Of a stretch of DNA of 64,000 nt, positions 1 through 11,338 are shown in pieces. The notes under the pieces were generated by a model, which saw nothing but the letters and a program-made list of their open reading frames with translations, made no database searches and had not been told where the DNA came from. Position numbers and translations under genes: made by a program. The stretch's first letter is position 1. Each line of letters begins with the position of its first letter. Source of the DNA: Blepharisma japonicum (lineage: Eukaryota > Ciliophora > Heterotrichea > Heterotrichida > Blepharismidae); contig CATKHK010000102.1 in assembly GCA_949751835.1 (NCBI GenBank), positions 83,729-147,728 on the forward strand, written 5' to 3'.

Positions 1-1131
1 TATATTTAGCATGATGTTGTATGAAAATTTTGTTTAATAAAGAAAAAAGATTTACATAATTGCAAAATTGGTGGAATTAAAAATGATACCTTTTAGCATA
101 TCATATCTATGATAAATTATAAAGTGAGCATAACAATTCATTTTGTTTGAATTTTCTTAAAAGCAAACCGAGTTATCATTAATATTAATAATCAACAAAT
201 TTTGCTTTTAAAGGGTTTAAATCTTATTAAAATATTGCTTTACTTTGTAGATTTAGCTAAAATTAGGGTCTTTCAAAAGTGAAAAGAAATATAAAAGAAA
301 GAATGAATCAGATAAATGGCAAAAGAGCAAGTCATAAGAGATTATCTTCTAGCATGGATGAAGTTAACTAAAGATGTCATAATCCACTTTTTAGGTCGTA
401 AAATTCAAATTTTTGTATCAACTTATTCACCATCTGCATGAGCATAGGACAGTTTAGGGGAACTTGTAAATATAAAAAAATTCTCTGCAAAATGTGCCCA
501 GATATTAAGTACTTATAAATATAATAGAAACTCTTACACTAGAAAATTAAAACGAAGCCTTTCTGATTTCAAAATTGATGACTTAAGAATTCAAATAAGA
601 GAGTTATCAAGCCACAACATAGAAAATAAAAAGAATGACAGAATTCGAGATCGAAGGCCGAAAGCTCAAACACAGAATGAAAGAATCTAAAGTTCAATTG
701 AAAGGATGCTAGAAGGATTAAATATTCACTGCTCAAGCCTGCTGAAAACTGTTTTATCCCTGAATTGATTTTTGTAAGGGGAACATTAAAAGACTTCCTT
801 AAAACTCAAAAGAGTGCCCATTCATTCTGAAACTGGTAAAAAGAGTCCATATAAAAATTTTTGCATTAAATCGCAGCCAGTCATGATCTCCTTTCATTTC
901 TCATTACTTGGCTTGGCTTCAATAATATCAAATTCACAATTTCTGTAATGAAAAACAATTGAGAGGGAATGGCTCAGTCACATCTTTTTTTCCATAAGAT
1001 ATTCTGTTAAAAAAACTACAATAATAAGGCATCCTGCTGCCACATAAAAAAATTCTAACACTAGCTTGATATAAAACTGAGACATTAATTAGATAATGAC
1101 TTTTTTATAATTCTATTCTACCTAAAATCAC
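1..1131. other. Leader region without a clear gene
   Basis: AT-rich sequence with no intact gene that I can support. Positions 316-777 hold a plus-strand frame that looks protein-like but is broken (see separate entry). The remainder, including 780-1131, shows no recognisable RNA gene, repeat or conserved ORF on either strand. Confidence 0.5.
316..777 (+). pseudogene. Degenerate ORF, unknown
   Basis: Starting at ATG 316 one frame stays open to 777 except for TAG after codon 44 and TAA near 690 (TGA read as Trp). The second part is rich in Lys, Arg, Asn and Ser and looks like real coding sequence. No 15-16 nt GT..AG intron removes the TAG, so this is either a decayed gene or chance. I recognise no family. 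Confidence 0.2.
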
Positions 1132-2352
1132 TTATTTATTTTCATCTTTTTTCATTTCCCTCTTTTGATGCTCCTGGAAGAGGTCAAACATTTCTTTCTT
1201 TCTTGGGATCTCGATAAATGTGAGTAGCCCAACTGGCTGCTTTTCTCCGAGAACAGGATAGCTGATATGATAAAAAATATTTTTCAAGCTCTGGGGCCTA
1301 ATATTATAATATTCAGCCCAAAATTCTAAATCATATGTAGTTGGATCTGCGTTGTTCAAATATAGCATTTTAAGAAGAGCGTCAATTGTGATGTCTCCTT
1401 CTTCTTGGGTTCGAAGCTCTTCATGCTTATTATATGGGTTTTCTGCCTTTGTAGATTTCCTTTTAAACTCTTTCTTGGCCTTGGTTGCTTGCATCCCAGT
1501 TTGTTCTGATAAAACGTTCATTTTCTTGATAAGCTGCTCATCTTTAGAGCTCAAGTCTCGTCTCACTAAAAACTCGTCCCCACTTCCTGAAGATATATGC
1601 TTTAAGGCTTCTTTTCTGTCTTTTTCATCAAGTATCACTGCATCTCTTGCTTTTTGTTCCATCATTTCTTTCTCTTTCAGTCACTTTTCAGTGTTGTCTG
1701 GGATCCCTACCATCTTGTTCCATACATCTTTTGCCACAATTTTCTCTCTAATACATCTCCCAAGATCTTCTGTGTATCTTTCAATCAACCATTCTGGCAT
1801 AGGGAATGGCAGCAGAATATTTTTAGCCATTGTTTCTCTGTAATCATCAATATACTCTTTATGTTCTTCTATAAGTCTGTTAATATAGTCAATCCCTTCA
1901 AAAATCTTATTTTCCTCTGGAGTCCTTTTGTCACCTTTAAGTTTCAAAAATTTTAAAGCTGAATCAATATTTCCTAGCTTATCAGCATAGCTGCGCAACA
2001 AAGGGGCAAATTCCATATAAGTTTTTTTGATTTGATTCCAAATATACTCCTTTCGCTCATACATTTCATAAATACTATAATGCTCAGTACTCAAGAGCTT
2101 GCGGAAACCAGGGTCTTCTTTGTCTCAGACATTAAATGAGCCAATTTGCTGTGTCGGTCTATCAGGAACTGGCACTTTTGGAGGAGAAACTCTTGCAATT
2201 TTGCTTTGTTCTATGGGCTTATGCACCGTCAAGCTTGACGATGAAGCTTCATCAAGCTTTTTTTCTTCCTCAACTAAATTTGCCTTTTGTTTCGGAGGGA
2301 GGCCGAGATTTTTGTATTTTTCTTCAAGAGGGAGAGGAGATTCCTTATTCAT
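1132..2352 (-). CDS. Hypothetical protein, 406 aa
   Basis: Reading TGA as Trp joins three frame segments into one continuous 406-residue protein that starts MNKESPLPLEEKYKNLG and ends at TAA 1132. The two internal TGA codons lie at about 2122 and 1680. The N-terminal quarter is charged and low-complexity with a Ser/Pro-rich stretch. The middle is helical and charged, with coiled-coil character. The C-terminal 80 residues contain a more conserved-looking segment with the motif YNIRPQSLKNIF followed by ISYPV. I do not recognise the family; a mitochondrial accessory or assembly role is possible from that tail but is a guess. It lies 45 bp downstream of the next gene upstream on the same strand, and an in-frame link to that gene through an 18-nt GT..AG stretch is possible. 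Confidence 0.7.
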
Positions 2353-2397
2353 AATTTCATAGGTGAAGAGTTCAGGACAGGTTTCATGTAAAAGCTA

Positions 2398-2784
2398 CTA
2401 TATGAATTTTACCTTTTTCTTCACAGGCTTGTCAAGCTCAACTAGTAGCTTTAGTTCTTCAATTTTGTCAATAAAGCCTGGCTGATTGTGAAGTTCTGCT
2501 GTATATTCAGAGAGATAACCATTGTAGGCACATATAAGGAGGACGCATTCACGAGTTATTGAGTCGAGTAATACAAATTCTTCTTCCTCTTTTGGGGATT
2601 CTAATGAGATTGAAGTTAAAGAAATGTAATTTTGCTCGACGAATTCACCTGGCCTTGGAACAAGCTGCTCAACGTCTTTGTATTTTCTTGTTTTTTCAGG
2701 AGTCGGGATTATTATTGGAGCTTTGATTGCCTTGGGGATTGCTGCTTTAGCAATGTTTTGGATGAACTTCTTGATCCCAGACAT
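2398..2784 (-). CDS. Hypothetical protein, 128 aa
   Basis: Open frame starting MSGIKKFIQNIAKAAIPK, which could form an amphipathic basic N-terminal helix of the kind used for mitochondrial import. The rest is mixed helix with an acidic EEEEF stretch. It ends in two adjacent TAG codons. Removing the 18-nt stretch GTAAAATTCATATAGTAG that contains both stops would continue the frame straight into the next gene (start at 2352). An 18-nt intron would be longer than the 15-nt introns seen elsewhere in this window, so I keep two genes. No family is recognised. Confidence 0.55.
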   Translation of the reverse strand: MSGIKKFIQNIAKAAIPKAIKAPIIIPTPEKTRKYKDVEQLVPRPGEFVEQNYISLTSISLESPKEEEEFVLLDSITRECVLLICAYNGYLSEYTAELHNQPGFIDKIEELKLLVELDKPVKKKVKFI

Positions 2785-3211
2785 TGAGCTAAATTTTTAT
2801 AAACATTTTGTAAAAGTGCATAGAACCAAAAATCTAACAATTTATGACATGATTTGAAAATTTTTATATGAATAATTTTAATTTTGATTTTTTTCTTGCA
2901 AAGATAATATTCTTTCAAAATAAAATATCACAACTTAGCTTGAAAATTCGTTCTTTTTAATTTGTAAAAAAGGGCTATATATAATTTTTCTATCATAGCT
3001 TAGAGTACTGGAATTAGACCTTATTATAAAAGCAAAATTACGAGAAAATACAAAGAAGCCTAAGATTTTATGACTAATAGCTTGTGAAGGAGTTATGTAT
3101 GTTTTCATTCTGCTAAGATGAGAGAAGAATGTAGCATGTGAGTACAAATTTAAGTTTATTATAAAAATCTACAAATTAATTAAATATCACTCAGAGCCAT
3201 AAATTGCTTTT
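2785..3211. other. Intergenic, nothing recognised
   Basis: AT-rich spacer of about 430 bp between two minus-strand genes. A short minus-strand open frame near 2935-3147 has no protein-like composition. I see no RNA gene or repeat. Confidence 0.5.
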
Positions 3212-4228
3212 CTAGGCTCTCCAACTCAGTCCTTTGACTTCATCTTCAAATTTTTTTAAATTTTCAATTTGAAAAGCATTTTCTGCATATATTTTTTTAA
3301 TAATGCCTTTCAATAATAAGCCGTCTATGAAAGCTCCGACTTTAATCCTGTCCAAATGAATAGATTCAGAATTCTCACTATCTCTTGTTGAACCACCTTT
3401 ATACTTGATCTTTAATTTGGAAGTTACAATTATGCTGCATAGGTCAATTTCCGGTAATTCTGTTGGTAGAAAATTATCTACTTCTTGGGATAAATCGATG
3501 TCGAGTCTTGGTCTTTTCAAAGAAAATGATATTGCGTTTTTATCTATATAATCGCTTAAGCTCATTCTGACGCTTTTATATATATAGATTTTAACGATCG
3601 AAAAATCCTCTACTTTAAGAGGCGGAAGTTTATTATTTTTTGAAGAAAACGTATTCTTTTCTTCTTCTTCCGGAGACCAATTTCCTTCTTGAATATTAGA
3701 CTCAGCAGACGATGGTCTGCTATTTTCTTGCAATATCCCTTCGCGGCATCTTTGCTCAGCAAATGCTTGAGCGTTCTCTGGGCTATAAATCTGAACAATA
3801 TCCATATGCATTTCTCTCGAGTAATTCCGAGAATTATTTACAGATATTTTTAATTTTTTAACTTCATCAGCAAGATTGTTAGGTGGGTAAGCACAATCAT
3901 TAGTGATCTTTTGTTCAGATATTTTTTGAACATCTTGAAGAATTTTCTCTATTTCTTGACTGTTATATGCTGAGCTACTCCCCTGGATATTTTCTAGCAA
4001 TTTTTTGAAATTCTCAAGGTTCATATAATACGTATCTTTTTCATTCCTCCTTTTAATGTCAGTTCTTGAAACAATCTCAAGACTTACTTTCCTTCCCTTC
4101 ATATTTCCTTCATTTCCATTTGAAGACCCTATATCTTTTATAACAAAAGTCACCTTCTTGGATTTTATAGTTGAGTTATGAGGCTCGCAATACGAGAATA
4201 AGCTAGTTATGTATTCATCATTGGACAT
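3212..4228 (-). CDS. Hypothetical protein, 338 aa
   Basis: Uninterrupted frame from ATG 4228 to TAG 3212, start MSNDEYITSLFSYCEPHN. The N-terminal third is basic with beta-type segments. The middle (about residues 90-200) is polar, with coiled-coil character and a Ser/Glu-rich linker. The C-terminal 140 residues look like a folded alpha/beta region (motifs DFSIVKIYIYKSV and DLCSIIVTSKLKIKYKGG). No transmembrane segment or signal peptide is visible. The length and clean frame argue for a real gene, but I do not recognise a family. Confidence 0.65.
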   Translation of the reverse strand: MSNDEYITSLFSYCEPHNSTIKSKKVTFVIKDIGSSNGNEGNMKGRKVSLEIVSRTDIKRRNEKDTYYMNLENFKKLLENIQGSSSAYNSQEIEKILQDVQKISEQKITNDCAYPPNNLADEVKKLKISVNNSRNYSREMHMDIVQIYSPENAQAFAEQRCREGILQENSRPSSAESNIQEGNWSPEEEEKNTFSSKNNKLPPLKVEDFSIVKIYIYKSVRMSLSDYIDKNAISFSLKRPRLDIDLSQEVDNFLPTELPEIDLCSIIVTSKLKIKYKGGSTRDSENSESIHLDRIKVGAFIDGLLLKGIIKKIYAENAFQIENLKKFEDEVKGLSWRA

Positions 4229-4807
4229 AAGTAATTTTATTAAAATTAAGATTTAATGAGGCAAAAAAATTAATCTAGAGGCTTCTACTGCTTGCAAAAG
4301 TTAAGAATGTAAATATTCTATAAAAATGTGAATTAATTGTTAAATAATTTCTACTAAATACTGGCGATGTCATTAAGTATTTTTGAAAAAATCATGCAAG
4401 TAATATTTTTCTTTATGGGCTTGTCTCAGTACTGATATAGATAAAGATTATTCATTTCAGCATTTCGAATTCAAAAACAAAATTTGAGCTGGATAGAATA
4501 GGTGATCTTTAGAATCCAAGACATTTAAGAATTACCTGCTAAATTTTATGAAAAAGATCAGCTTACAATTGTGAAGTATTTGGCTTGGTCAAATTGATGA
4601 TTATAAAAGCTTTCATGGAATAAGTGAATTTCCTCATTTTTAAGTAATTCGACGAGATGTTTGATGCTGATATTTGAAATTCAAGAATTGTTATTAAAAA
4701 ATCAGGACTCATATATTTAGTGCATTTGATTACAATCCAGAGCTATGTCTATACCAAGAGAACCTATAGGCTTCAAATTAGCAAAATTAAAAAATTTTAA
4801 AAATTTG
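4229..4807. other. Intergenic, nothing recognised
   Basis: About 580 bp of AT-rich sequence between an unknown gene and the first hydrolase copy. No frame, RNA or repeat that I can support. Confidence 0.45.
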
Positions 4808-5530
4808 TTAATTTTCATCAATAATTTTATGAATTATCTCTGCAACCTCATCAATCTCCCCTGTGAAGAAATGATCACAATTTAGCCTAAAAAATCCTTT
4901 ACATTTTTCTTTTAATTCTTTCATTAGCTCTATTGATTCTGAAAAAGGAACTTTGTCATCAGCTTCTCCATGAACAATGTAAATATTCCCTTGAGCTCTT
5001 TCGCAATAATACTTCATATCAAGGTTTAACATTTCCTGGATCATTTCTTCCGTAATCCTCCAAGTTTTCCCAAAAGCAGTATGCAGGATATAGCCGTTCC
5101 TATGGACTTCTTCAAAGCTGTCTACAATAAAGCTAGGAAGATTGCAGGCTGAAAATCGAGGAGCTAGCAATATTATGTTTTTAACCTCACTGTGCAAGGC
5201 AGAATAAATAATTACACCACTTGACGCTTTAGAGTGCCCAATAATTCCTTCAACTTCATAACCTTGTGAAACTAAAAATTTTACAGCATCATCAATATCC
5301 CCAGCATCTCTGACATAGCCTGCATATGAATTTTCTCCTTCACTATTTCCACTACCTGTCAGATCAAATCTAAAGATATTGATTTCTAGTAATTCACAAA
5401 TTAATTCGTAGTTGAATAAAATGTCTGATAGAAATCATTGAGAGATGATGTATATTTTTTTATCTTGGGGATTTTTTACTGAAAAGTTGTATGATAGCTG
5501 CAAGCCATTTCGATTTGTAAAGAAGCCCAT
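4808..5530 (-). CDS. Alpha/beta-hydrolase, array copy 1 (Ser retained)
   Basis: A 240-residue protein starting MGFFTNRNGLQLSY, with one internal TGA read as Trp (IISQW). It has the small alpha/beta-hydrolase layout of lipase/S33-like or dienelactone-hydrolase-like enzymes. There is an N-terminal strand pair, then FDLTGSGNSEGE and DAGDIDDAVKFLVSQGYE ahead of the nucleophile elbow GHSKAS at about residue 118. This is the only copy of the nine with Ser at the elbow. The acid is in GEADDKVP and the base is His in NCDHFF near the C-terminus, so a complete Ser-Asp-His triad is present. No signal peptide, so probably cytosolic. Substrate is unknown. The downstream neighbours in the array are more like each other than like this copy. 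Confidence 0.85.
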
Positions 5531-5636
5531 CTTTAGAAGGATAATTGAAACGCAGTAAAAAATAATGGCTTTTTTATATAAAAAAGCAACTATAAATTGC
5601 CTAATTATTTATAACCCTCGTATAAAAGTTATTCTG

Positions 5637-6365
5637 TTAGCTATTTATTATTTCATGAATGATCTCAACAACTTCATCCATTTCTGTACTCAAGAAATGG
5701 TCAGCACTATTTAACGTGAAAAATCCTTTGCATTTTTCTCCCAACCTTCCCACATATCCCAATACATCAGAATGTGGGGCATTTTCATCATCTATTCCAT
5801 GAATTATATAAATATCGCCCTTTATTTTGTCGCAATAATAATCCATATCAAAACTCATAAATTCATCAAGCATTTCTGTTGTAAATCTATATTCTTTTCC
5901 AAAAATTGAATGTCTGATTTCTCCATATTTCTTAACTTCTTCAATGCTTTTTTTGAAAAAATCTGGCATATTAAAAGTCCTTGCATAAATTGCAGGAGCA
6001 ATTGCTATTATTTTTTTGACTTTTCCATATAGGGCAGAATAAATAATAGTATCGCTGCCTCCTTTTCCATGCCCAATAATTCCATCAACTTCATAGCCTT
6101 GGGAATTCAAAAATTTCACAGTGTCATCAATATCTCCAGCATCCCTTTCAAAATGACTATAAGAATATTCTCCTTCACTGTTTCCACAGCCTTGAACAAA
6201 CAGTTTGAACGTATTTACTTCTAAAAACTCTACTAGGTAGTCACAATTAAATAAGAGATCTGAAAAAAGTCACTCGCAAATGATATAAATTTTCCTATCA
6301 TTTATGTTTTTAATTGATAAAGTATAGGATAATTTAAGTCCACTCCGATTTGTAAAATAATCCAT
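5637..6365 (-). CDS. Alpha/beta-hydrolase-like, copy 2 (Gly at nucleophile)
   Basis: 242 residues from MDYFTNRSGLKLSY, complete when the TGA in the segment ICEW is read as Trp. Same fold and spacing as copy 1, but the elbow reads GHGKGG, so the Ser nucleophile is Gly. The acid region is GIDDENAP and the His is in ADHFL. Unless another residue substitutes, it should lack ordinary esterase or peptidase chemistry, which suggests a binding or regulatory role. The intergenic distance to copy 1 is about 100 bp. Confidence 0.8.
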
Positions 6366-6987
6366 ATTATAAAAATAGACTTTAGAAAATTAGATCAGAT
6401 ATAATGCTGTGATATCCCATTTTGGCAGAAAAATTTTTTTTGCTGGTGTGATTTAGATATTATAATTTTAATTTTAAGTAGGTGACTTTTAAAGCAAAGT
6501 GCTTAATCTTAATAACGCCATTGCTATTTCATTATGAATTACTGACTTTCTTAATTTAATGGCGTTTATGCCAACAAATAATTTATTAAATGTAAAAAAT
6601 ATTAAAATGAATTATTTTTATTTTATTTGTGAAATAGAATATAAAAGTTTAATCATGTTTAAATGGATTAAAGCACATACTCCTTTAATTTATCCAATAT
6701 AATTTTATTTAAGGATTAAGCTATTGATCAAAATCTCCAATCTTAGATACGTAACTGCAGATATTCATATTTCTAGTTAAATATGCTTTTATACTAATAA
6801 AAATGAAAATATTTACAGCTAGATAGGCAAACTATCTTGACTAGAAAGTCTGAAAAGGGACCATAATATTAATAATTTGTCTCTATTAGAGCTTATCAAT
6901 TCATCATGGCTACTGCTTCTATTATATAAGGAGATAGACTCATTAAGCAGATTATGTATAAATAATTCTAGAGTACAACATATACTT
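6366..6987. other. Intergenic spacer in hydrolase array
   Basis: AT-rich spacer of about 620 bp, no frame or RNA recognised. A short plus-strand frame at its end overlaps the antisense of copy 3 and is not credible. Confidence 0.5.
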
Positions 6988-7716
6988 CTAGCTCTCTATT
7001 ATTTTATTAATTATCTCAGCAACTTCATCCATTTCTGTTGTGAAGAAATGATCACAGTTGTTTAACGTAAAGAGTTCTTTGCATTTGTCTCCTAATTCAT
7101 TGCAATATTCCACTACGTCTGAATAAGGAACTTTGTCATCATCAGTTCCATGGATTAAATAAATATCACCTTTTATCTTGTCACAATAGTAATCCATATC
7201 AAGACTCATAAATTCATCAAGCATTTCTGTTGTGAATCTATATTCCTTTCCAAGAACTACGTGTTTGACTTCCCCAGATTTCTGAATTTCTTCAATGCTC
7301 TCGCGGAAAAAATCTGGTAAGTTGAAAGTTGTCATATAAATTGCCGGAGCTATCGATATTATTTTTTTGACATCTCCATATAGTGCAGAATAAATAATAA
7401 CATCGCATCCTCCTTTTGCATACCCAATAATTGCTTCCACTTCGTAGCCTTGAGAAACTAAGAAGTTTACAGCATCATCAATATCTGCAGCATCCCTTTC
7501 AAATCCGCCATATGAATACTCTCCTTCACTACTTTCGCAGCCTGTCACAAAAAATTTGAACGTATTTACTTCTAAAAGCTCCATAAGTAAGTCACAATTA
7601 AACAAGACTTCCGAAAGAAGCCATTGACAAATAATGCTAATTTTCCTGTCATTTTGGTTTTTTATTGAAAAGCTATAGGATAATTTCAGTCCACTTCGAT
7701 TTGTAAAATAATCCAT
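6988..7716 (-). CDS. Alpha/beta-hydrolase-like, copy 3 (Ala at nucleophile)
   Basis: Clean 242-residue frame needing no TGA, which confirms the family length independently of the code. The elbow is GYAKGG, with Ala replacing Ser. The acid motif GTDDDKVP and base motif NCDHFF are intact. The substrate-side cap region RFTTEMLDEFMSLDMDYY is shared with copies 2 and 6. No signal peptide or membrane segment. Confidence 0.85.
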   Translation of the reverse strand: MDYFTNRSGLKLSYSFSIKNQNDRKISIICQWLLSEVLFNCDLLMELLEVNTFKFFVTGCESSEGEYSYGGFERDAADIDDAVNFLVSQGYEVEAIIGYAKGGCDVIIYSALYGDVKKIISIAPAIYMTTFNLPDFFRESIEEIQKSGEVKHVVLGKEYRFTTEMLDEFMSLDMDYYCDKIKGDIYLIHGTDDDKVPYSDVVEYCNELGDKCKELFTLNNCDHFFTTEMDEVAEIINKIIES

Positions 7717-8388
7717 ATTATAAACTTATGCATAAATGTTTAGAAAAGAAACAAAAATTCTTTTTGCAGGACGAATTTGTAATTTATATGGCAGCACGAA
7801 TTTCAATTTCAATATTTTTTTTAATTTTGTAACTATACTGCAAATTATGAATAAATGCATATTTTTAATCTTAAATATTTAATAATATTAGTATCTTATT
7901 ATTATAACAAGCACATTGTAAATGCTACTAAATGCATCTCACAATATAGATCTTCGATTTTTAAAAAATTAAATTATTTTGGAAGCTTCTAGGCTTAGTC
8001 TGCAATAAATGATATACCCTAAGATTCTCAATTTATAAGAATATGGCTATAGATACTCAGATCCCGAATGTTTAAGGGTTCACTTAATTATCAAACTTGC
8101 AAGGCTCATGATATTAACGAATAAGCCCAAATTGTGTCATCCACTTCAAAAACAGGTATCTTTGCATCATAACATGCATTTTTAAGAATTCATTTTATAT
8201 TGTTACTATTCTTAAGGTATTAATTATTAAATGCAAGCATTTTCAAAATACACTCTAGCAATCATTATGCAATAGTAATATAAGGATTTGTGATTAATAG
8301 CCTGTGTATAAAAGTTGATAAAATCAATACTATTTTATTCATTAACATATAATTTTCTTCAGAATGAAGCTTAAATTAATTAAATCTG
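7717..8388. other. Intergenic with a duplicated segment
   Basis: Non-coding. The segment at about 7985-8110 resembles 13865-14010 (shared words include CAATAAATGATA and AATCTCAATTT), so spacer DNA was duplicated along with the hydrolase units. No gene recognised. Confidence 0.45.
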
Positions 8389-8728
8389 TTAACTATTTAA
8401 TATAATCTTATTTATAATTTCGGAAAGCTCATCCATTTCTTCAGCAAAAAATGATTCGTAAATAAAATGCCCTTTACATTTCTCTTTTAATTCTCTTACA
8501 TATTCTCACGATTCTGAAAAAGGAATTTTATCATCAGCTTCTCCATGGATAGCGTAAATCTCTCTTTTGACTCTTTCACAGTAAAGTTTCATATCCAGAT
8601 GTGTCATTTCATGAATCATTTCTTCAGTTATACTTCACTCTTTTCCAAGGGCTGAATGAATTACTGACCCTTTTCTATGAACTTCATCAATACTATCCAA
8701 AATAAATTCAGGTATAACTCACCGGGTA

Positions 8729-8873
8729 GATATTTTTGCAAATTTATGGAATTGATCGGACCATATCAACTACTGAAACGCTGGGTTGCTTAGCAACAAA
8801 TACTGCCTGAAACTTAGCATAATTTCTAGCCTAGGGCAAGTCAAAGGCTGTCCTTAACTACAAGCTAGAGGTA
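8729..8873. mobile_element. IES-like insertion, 145 bp, TA-bounded
   Basis: Inserted in hydrolase copy 4. Both boundaries read GGTAGA, and excision leaving one TA restores the frame (segment RFSTRW then IPEFILD). It contains stop codons in the host frame and a small palindrome GTTGCTTAGCAAC. It does not start with GT, so it is not an intron. The IES reading is inferred from the paralogue alignment. Confidence 0.7.
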
Positions 8874-8997
8874 GAAAATCGTACACTTAGCGATATAATC
8901 TTTTTAACTTGGCCATATATGGCCGAATAAACAATTGCAGCAACAGCAGCTTTATAATGTTCAACAATGCCTTCAACTTCATAGCCTTGAGAAATTA

Positions 8998-9077
8998 TAG
9001 CTTTTTTTGCCTGGAGTGGCACATGCAGCGTACCACTCCAGAAAAGATAAAAGCAGGCTCCACACATGGGTTTACTA
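8998..9077. mobile_element. IES-like insertion, 80 bp, TA-bounded
   Basis: Second insertion in copy 4. Excision between TA at 8996-8997 and TA at 9076-9077 leaves a sequence that aligns base for base in length with the other copies. It contains a 9-bp inverted repeat CTGGAGTGG / CCACTCCAG (9011-9019 and 9033-9041). Its length is not a multiple of three. Confidence 0.75.
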
Positions 9078-9328
9078 AGTATTGCACAGCGTCATTAATG
9101 TCCCCAGCATCTCTTTCATGCCCACCATATGTATTTTCGCCTTCACTGCTTCCACACATGTGAGATAAAATGAAAAGGTGCTTCTAAAAATTCACAGAGA
9201 AGTTGGTACCTAAATAGGAGCTCGGAAAAAAACGACTGGCAAATGATTAGGATTTTTTTATCATTTGGGTTTTTAATTGAAAAGCTACAAGATAACTTGA
9301 GTCCATTTCGGTTTGTAAAATAATCCAT

Positions 9329-9760
9329 TCTCCAGTAATAATAAGTGTAGATAATGCTATATTTTTAAAATTATATCTCAACTTTTATAAGATTAAATAG
9401 GAGAGCTAGATAGATTGCTTAATTTAATGCTTTAAATAGCAAATGATTGGTTTAATAAATTAAATTTATAATCTTTTTTCGAAAAGGCTTTTCATATGAA
9501 CTATAAGATTATAAAGCCAAAAGTACAATAAAAAATGATTAAAAAATTCGACAATTATAAATTAATAGATATTAGAGTGAGAAACATCTTATAATCTATT
9601 GTATAAAAAGATTGAGTGGAGTTTATAAAAAGAGCTCAATAAATTAAAAAATTAATTAGAAAAATGAACCCCTAAAATTAATTATTATGATAAACCATTT
9701 GTTATGAAATAGAGTTACTTTAAATATTCAGACATGAATGAATTAGCTGCATTATATTTT
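9329..9760. other. Intergenic spacer
   Basis: About 430 bp of AT-rich DNA with no feature that I can support. Confidence 0.5.
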
Positions 9761-10489
9761 TTAGTTCTCCATTATTTTATGAATTATCTCAACAACTTCA
9801 TCTATTTCTGTAGTAAAGAAATGATCACAGTTATTTAGGACGTAAAAACCTTTGCATTTTTCTCCTAATTCATTGCAATATTCCAACACCTCCGAATAAG
9901 GGATATTGCTATCATCTATCCCATGGATTATATGAATATCTCCTTTTATCTTATCGCAATAATAATTCATATCAAGGCTCATTAAATCATTAAGCATTTC
10001 TGTAGTAAGCCTATATTCCTTCCCAAAAAATGTATGTATGATTTCACCAGACTTCTTAATTTTTTCAATGCTTTTATTGAAAAATTCTGGTCATTTAAAA
10101 GTTGCCATATAAACAGCAGGAGCTATCGCTATAATTTTTTTGACATCTCCAAAAAGTGCCGAATAAATTATAACATCATTTGCACCTTTCCCATATCCAA
10201 TAATTGCTTGTACTTCGTAGCCTTGGGAAATCAAAAATTTCACAGCATCGTCAATATCCTGAGCATCCCTTTCAAATCCAGCATATGAGTACTCTCCTTC
10301 GCTATTTCCACAGCCTTGAGCATAAAAACTGAAGATATTTGCTTCTAAAAGCCCGATAAGAGCCTCATAATTAAAAAATACATCTGAAAAAAACCATTGG
10401 CAAATTATGCAGATTTTCCTGTCATTTTGGTTTTTTATTGATAGGCTATAAGATAACTGCAGTCCATTTCGGTTGATAAAGTAATCCAT
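9761..10489 (-). CDS. Alpha/beta-hydrolase-like, copy 5 (Gly at nucleophile)
   Basis: 242 residues from MDYFINRNGLQLSYSL. A TGA at about 10092 (TFKWPEFF) must be read as Trp to join the two halves. The elbow is GYGKGA (Gly for Ser), with GIDDSNIP and NCDHFF retained. It is most similar to copy 7, sharing the KWPEFF segment encoded with TGA. This suggests 5 and 7 arose from one duplication. Confidence 0.8.
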
Positions 10490-11338
10490 ATTATCAGTTT
10501 AATCGCTAAATTTTTTTATTTGATTAATATTTCATGGCATCGAGGAGTTTTGGATTCAAATGCCAATATTAAATTAAAAAGTCTGTATATCATAAATAAG
10601 AATCAGAATTATGGACATTGGCTAGAATCAATAAATTATTGTTAAATTTATTGGAAATTTTAAGTTTTAAAATACATAAATTTTTAATCCTTTCAGAATT
10701 GTCTAAATAAGATTTTAAAAAAATGACTGGCAAATTATTTGTATTTTTATCAATTAGGCTTTTATTTGAAAAGCAACAAGATAGTATAAATTCAATTCAA
10801 ATTATCCAAAATTCAATAATTATAAGTTTGATCAGCATATAAATAGTATTTGCTCTCTTTTAGAATGAGCAAGATTTGCCAAAATCATAGCTTTTAGGAA
10901 ATTTTTAGATAGAAAGCAATAAAGAATTTTAATTAAAAGCCAAGCTATTTTAATGATTTTACACAATTACAGTATAAACTGCAGATTATAATACGTTAAA
11001 TTAATAATTATCTTCTTGCTACTGAATATTTAAAATTATAAGAAATTTATATTAAAAACACTTACTTCTGATTATTTTCTAATTTTTAAGATTTTGAAAA
11101 ATTCTTAATTTTGAGACGAGGTATTTGGATATCACTGAAACTCTAAAATTTTAAATAGAAAATAGGGGATGTCAAATATTTCATGCAAGAAACTTCACTA
11201 AGATATATATAAGATATTAAAAAGAGAACTTTACAAAATTATTTTCTTACTTAAACTTAATCCACTACATCAGTAATATTATCAAATAGGCTTAATATAG
11301 CAGCTCAAAAATATAATCCTATTGCGTAATTTATAATA
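10490..11338. other. Intergenic with hydrolase relic
   Basis: AT-rich spacer of about 850 bp holding the decayed N-terminal piece described separately at 10700-10808. The rest shows nothing I can name. Confidence 0.45.
10700..10808 (-). pseudogene. Relic of hydrolase 5' end
   Basis: Nucleotide resemblance to the first ~110 bp of the intact copies (words such as TGACTGGCAAATTATT and AAAAGCAACAAGATA on the plus strand), without an intact frame. It marks a lost array member. Confidence 0.55.

Larger units (their letters stand above)
8389..9328 (-). pseudogene. Hydrolase copy 4, decayed, carries two IES-like insertions
   Basis: Starts MDYFTNRNGLKLSCSF like its siblings and ends at TAA 8389. Two insertions interrupt it (8729-8873 and 8998-9077); removing each between TA dinucleotides restores alignment and frame with copy 1. 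Even then a net 5-nt deletion near 9160 shifts the frame just before the segment GSSEGE. The elbow reads EHYKAA (Tyr at the nucleophile) and the base motif is ESFF, so His is also lost. TGA is used as Trp in KEWSITEE, matching KTWRITEE in copy 1, so it was once coding under the same code. Confidence 0.8.

Noticed and set aside
1352-1956. Plus-strand frames of 100-163 codons
   Set aside because: They lie antisense to the continuous 406-aa minus-strand gene and have Ser/Phe-rich composition typical of reversed coding DNA.
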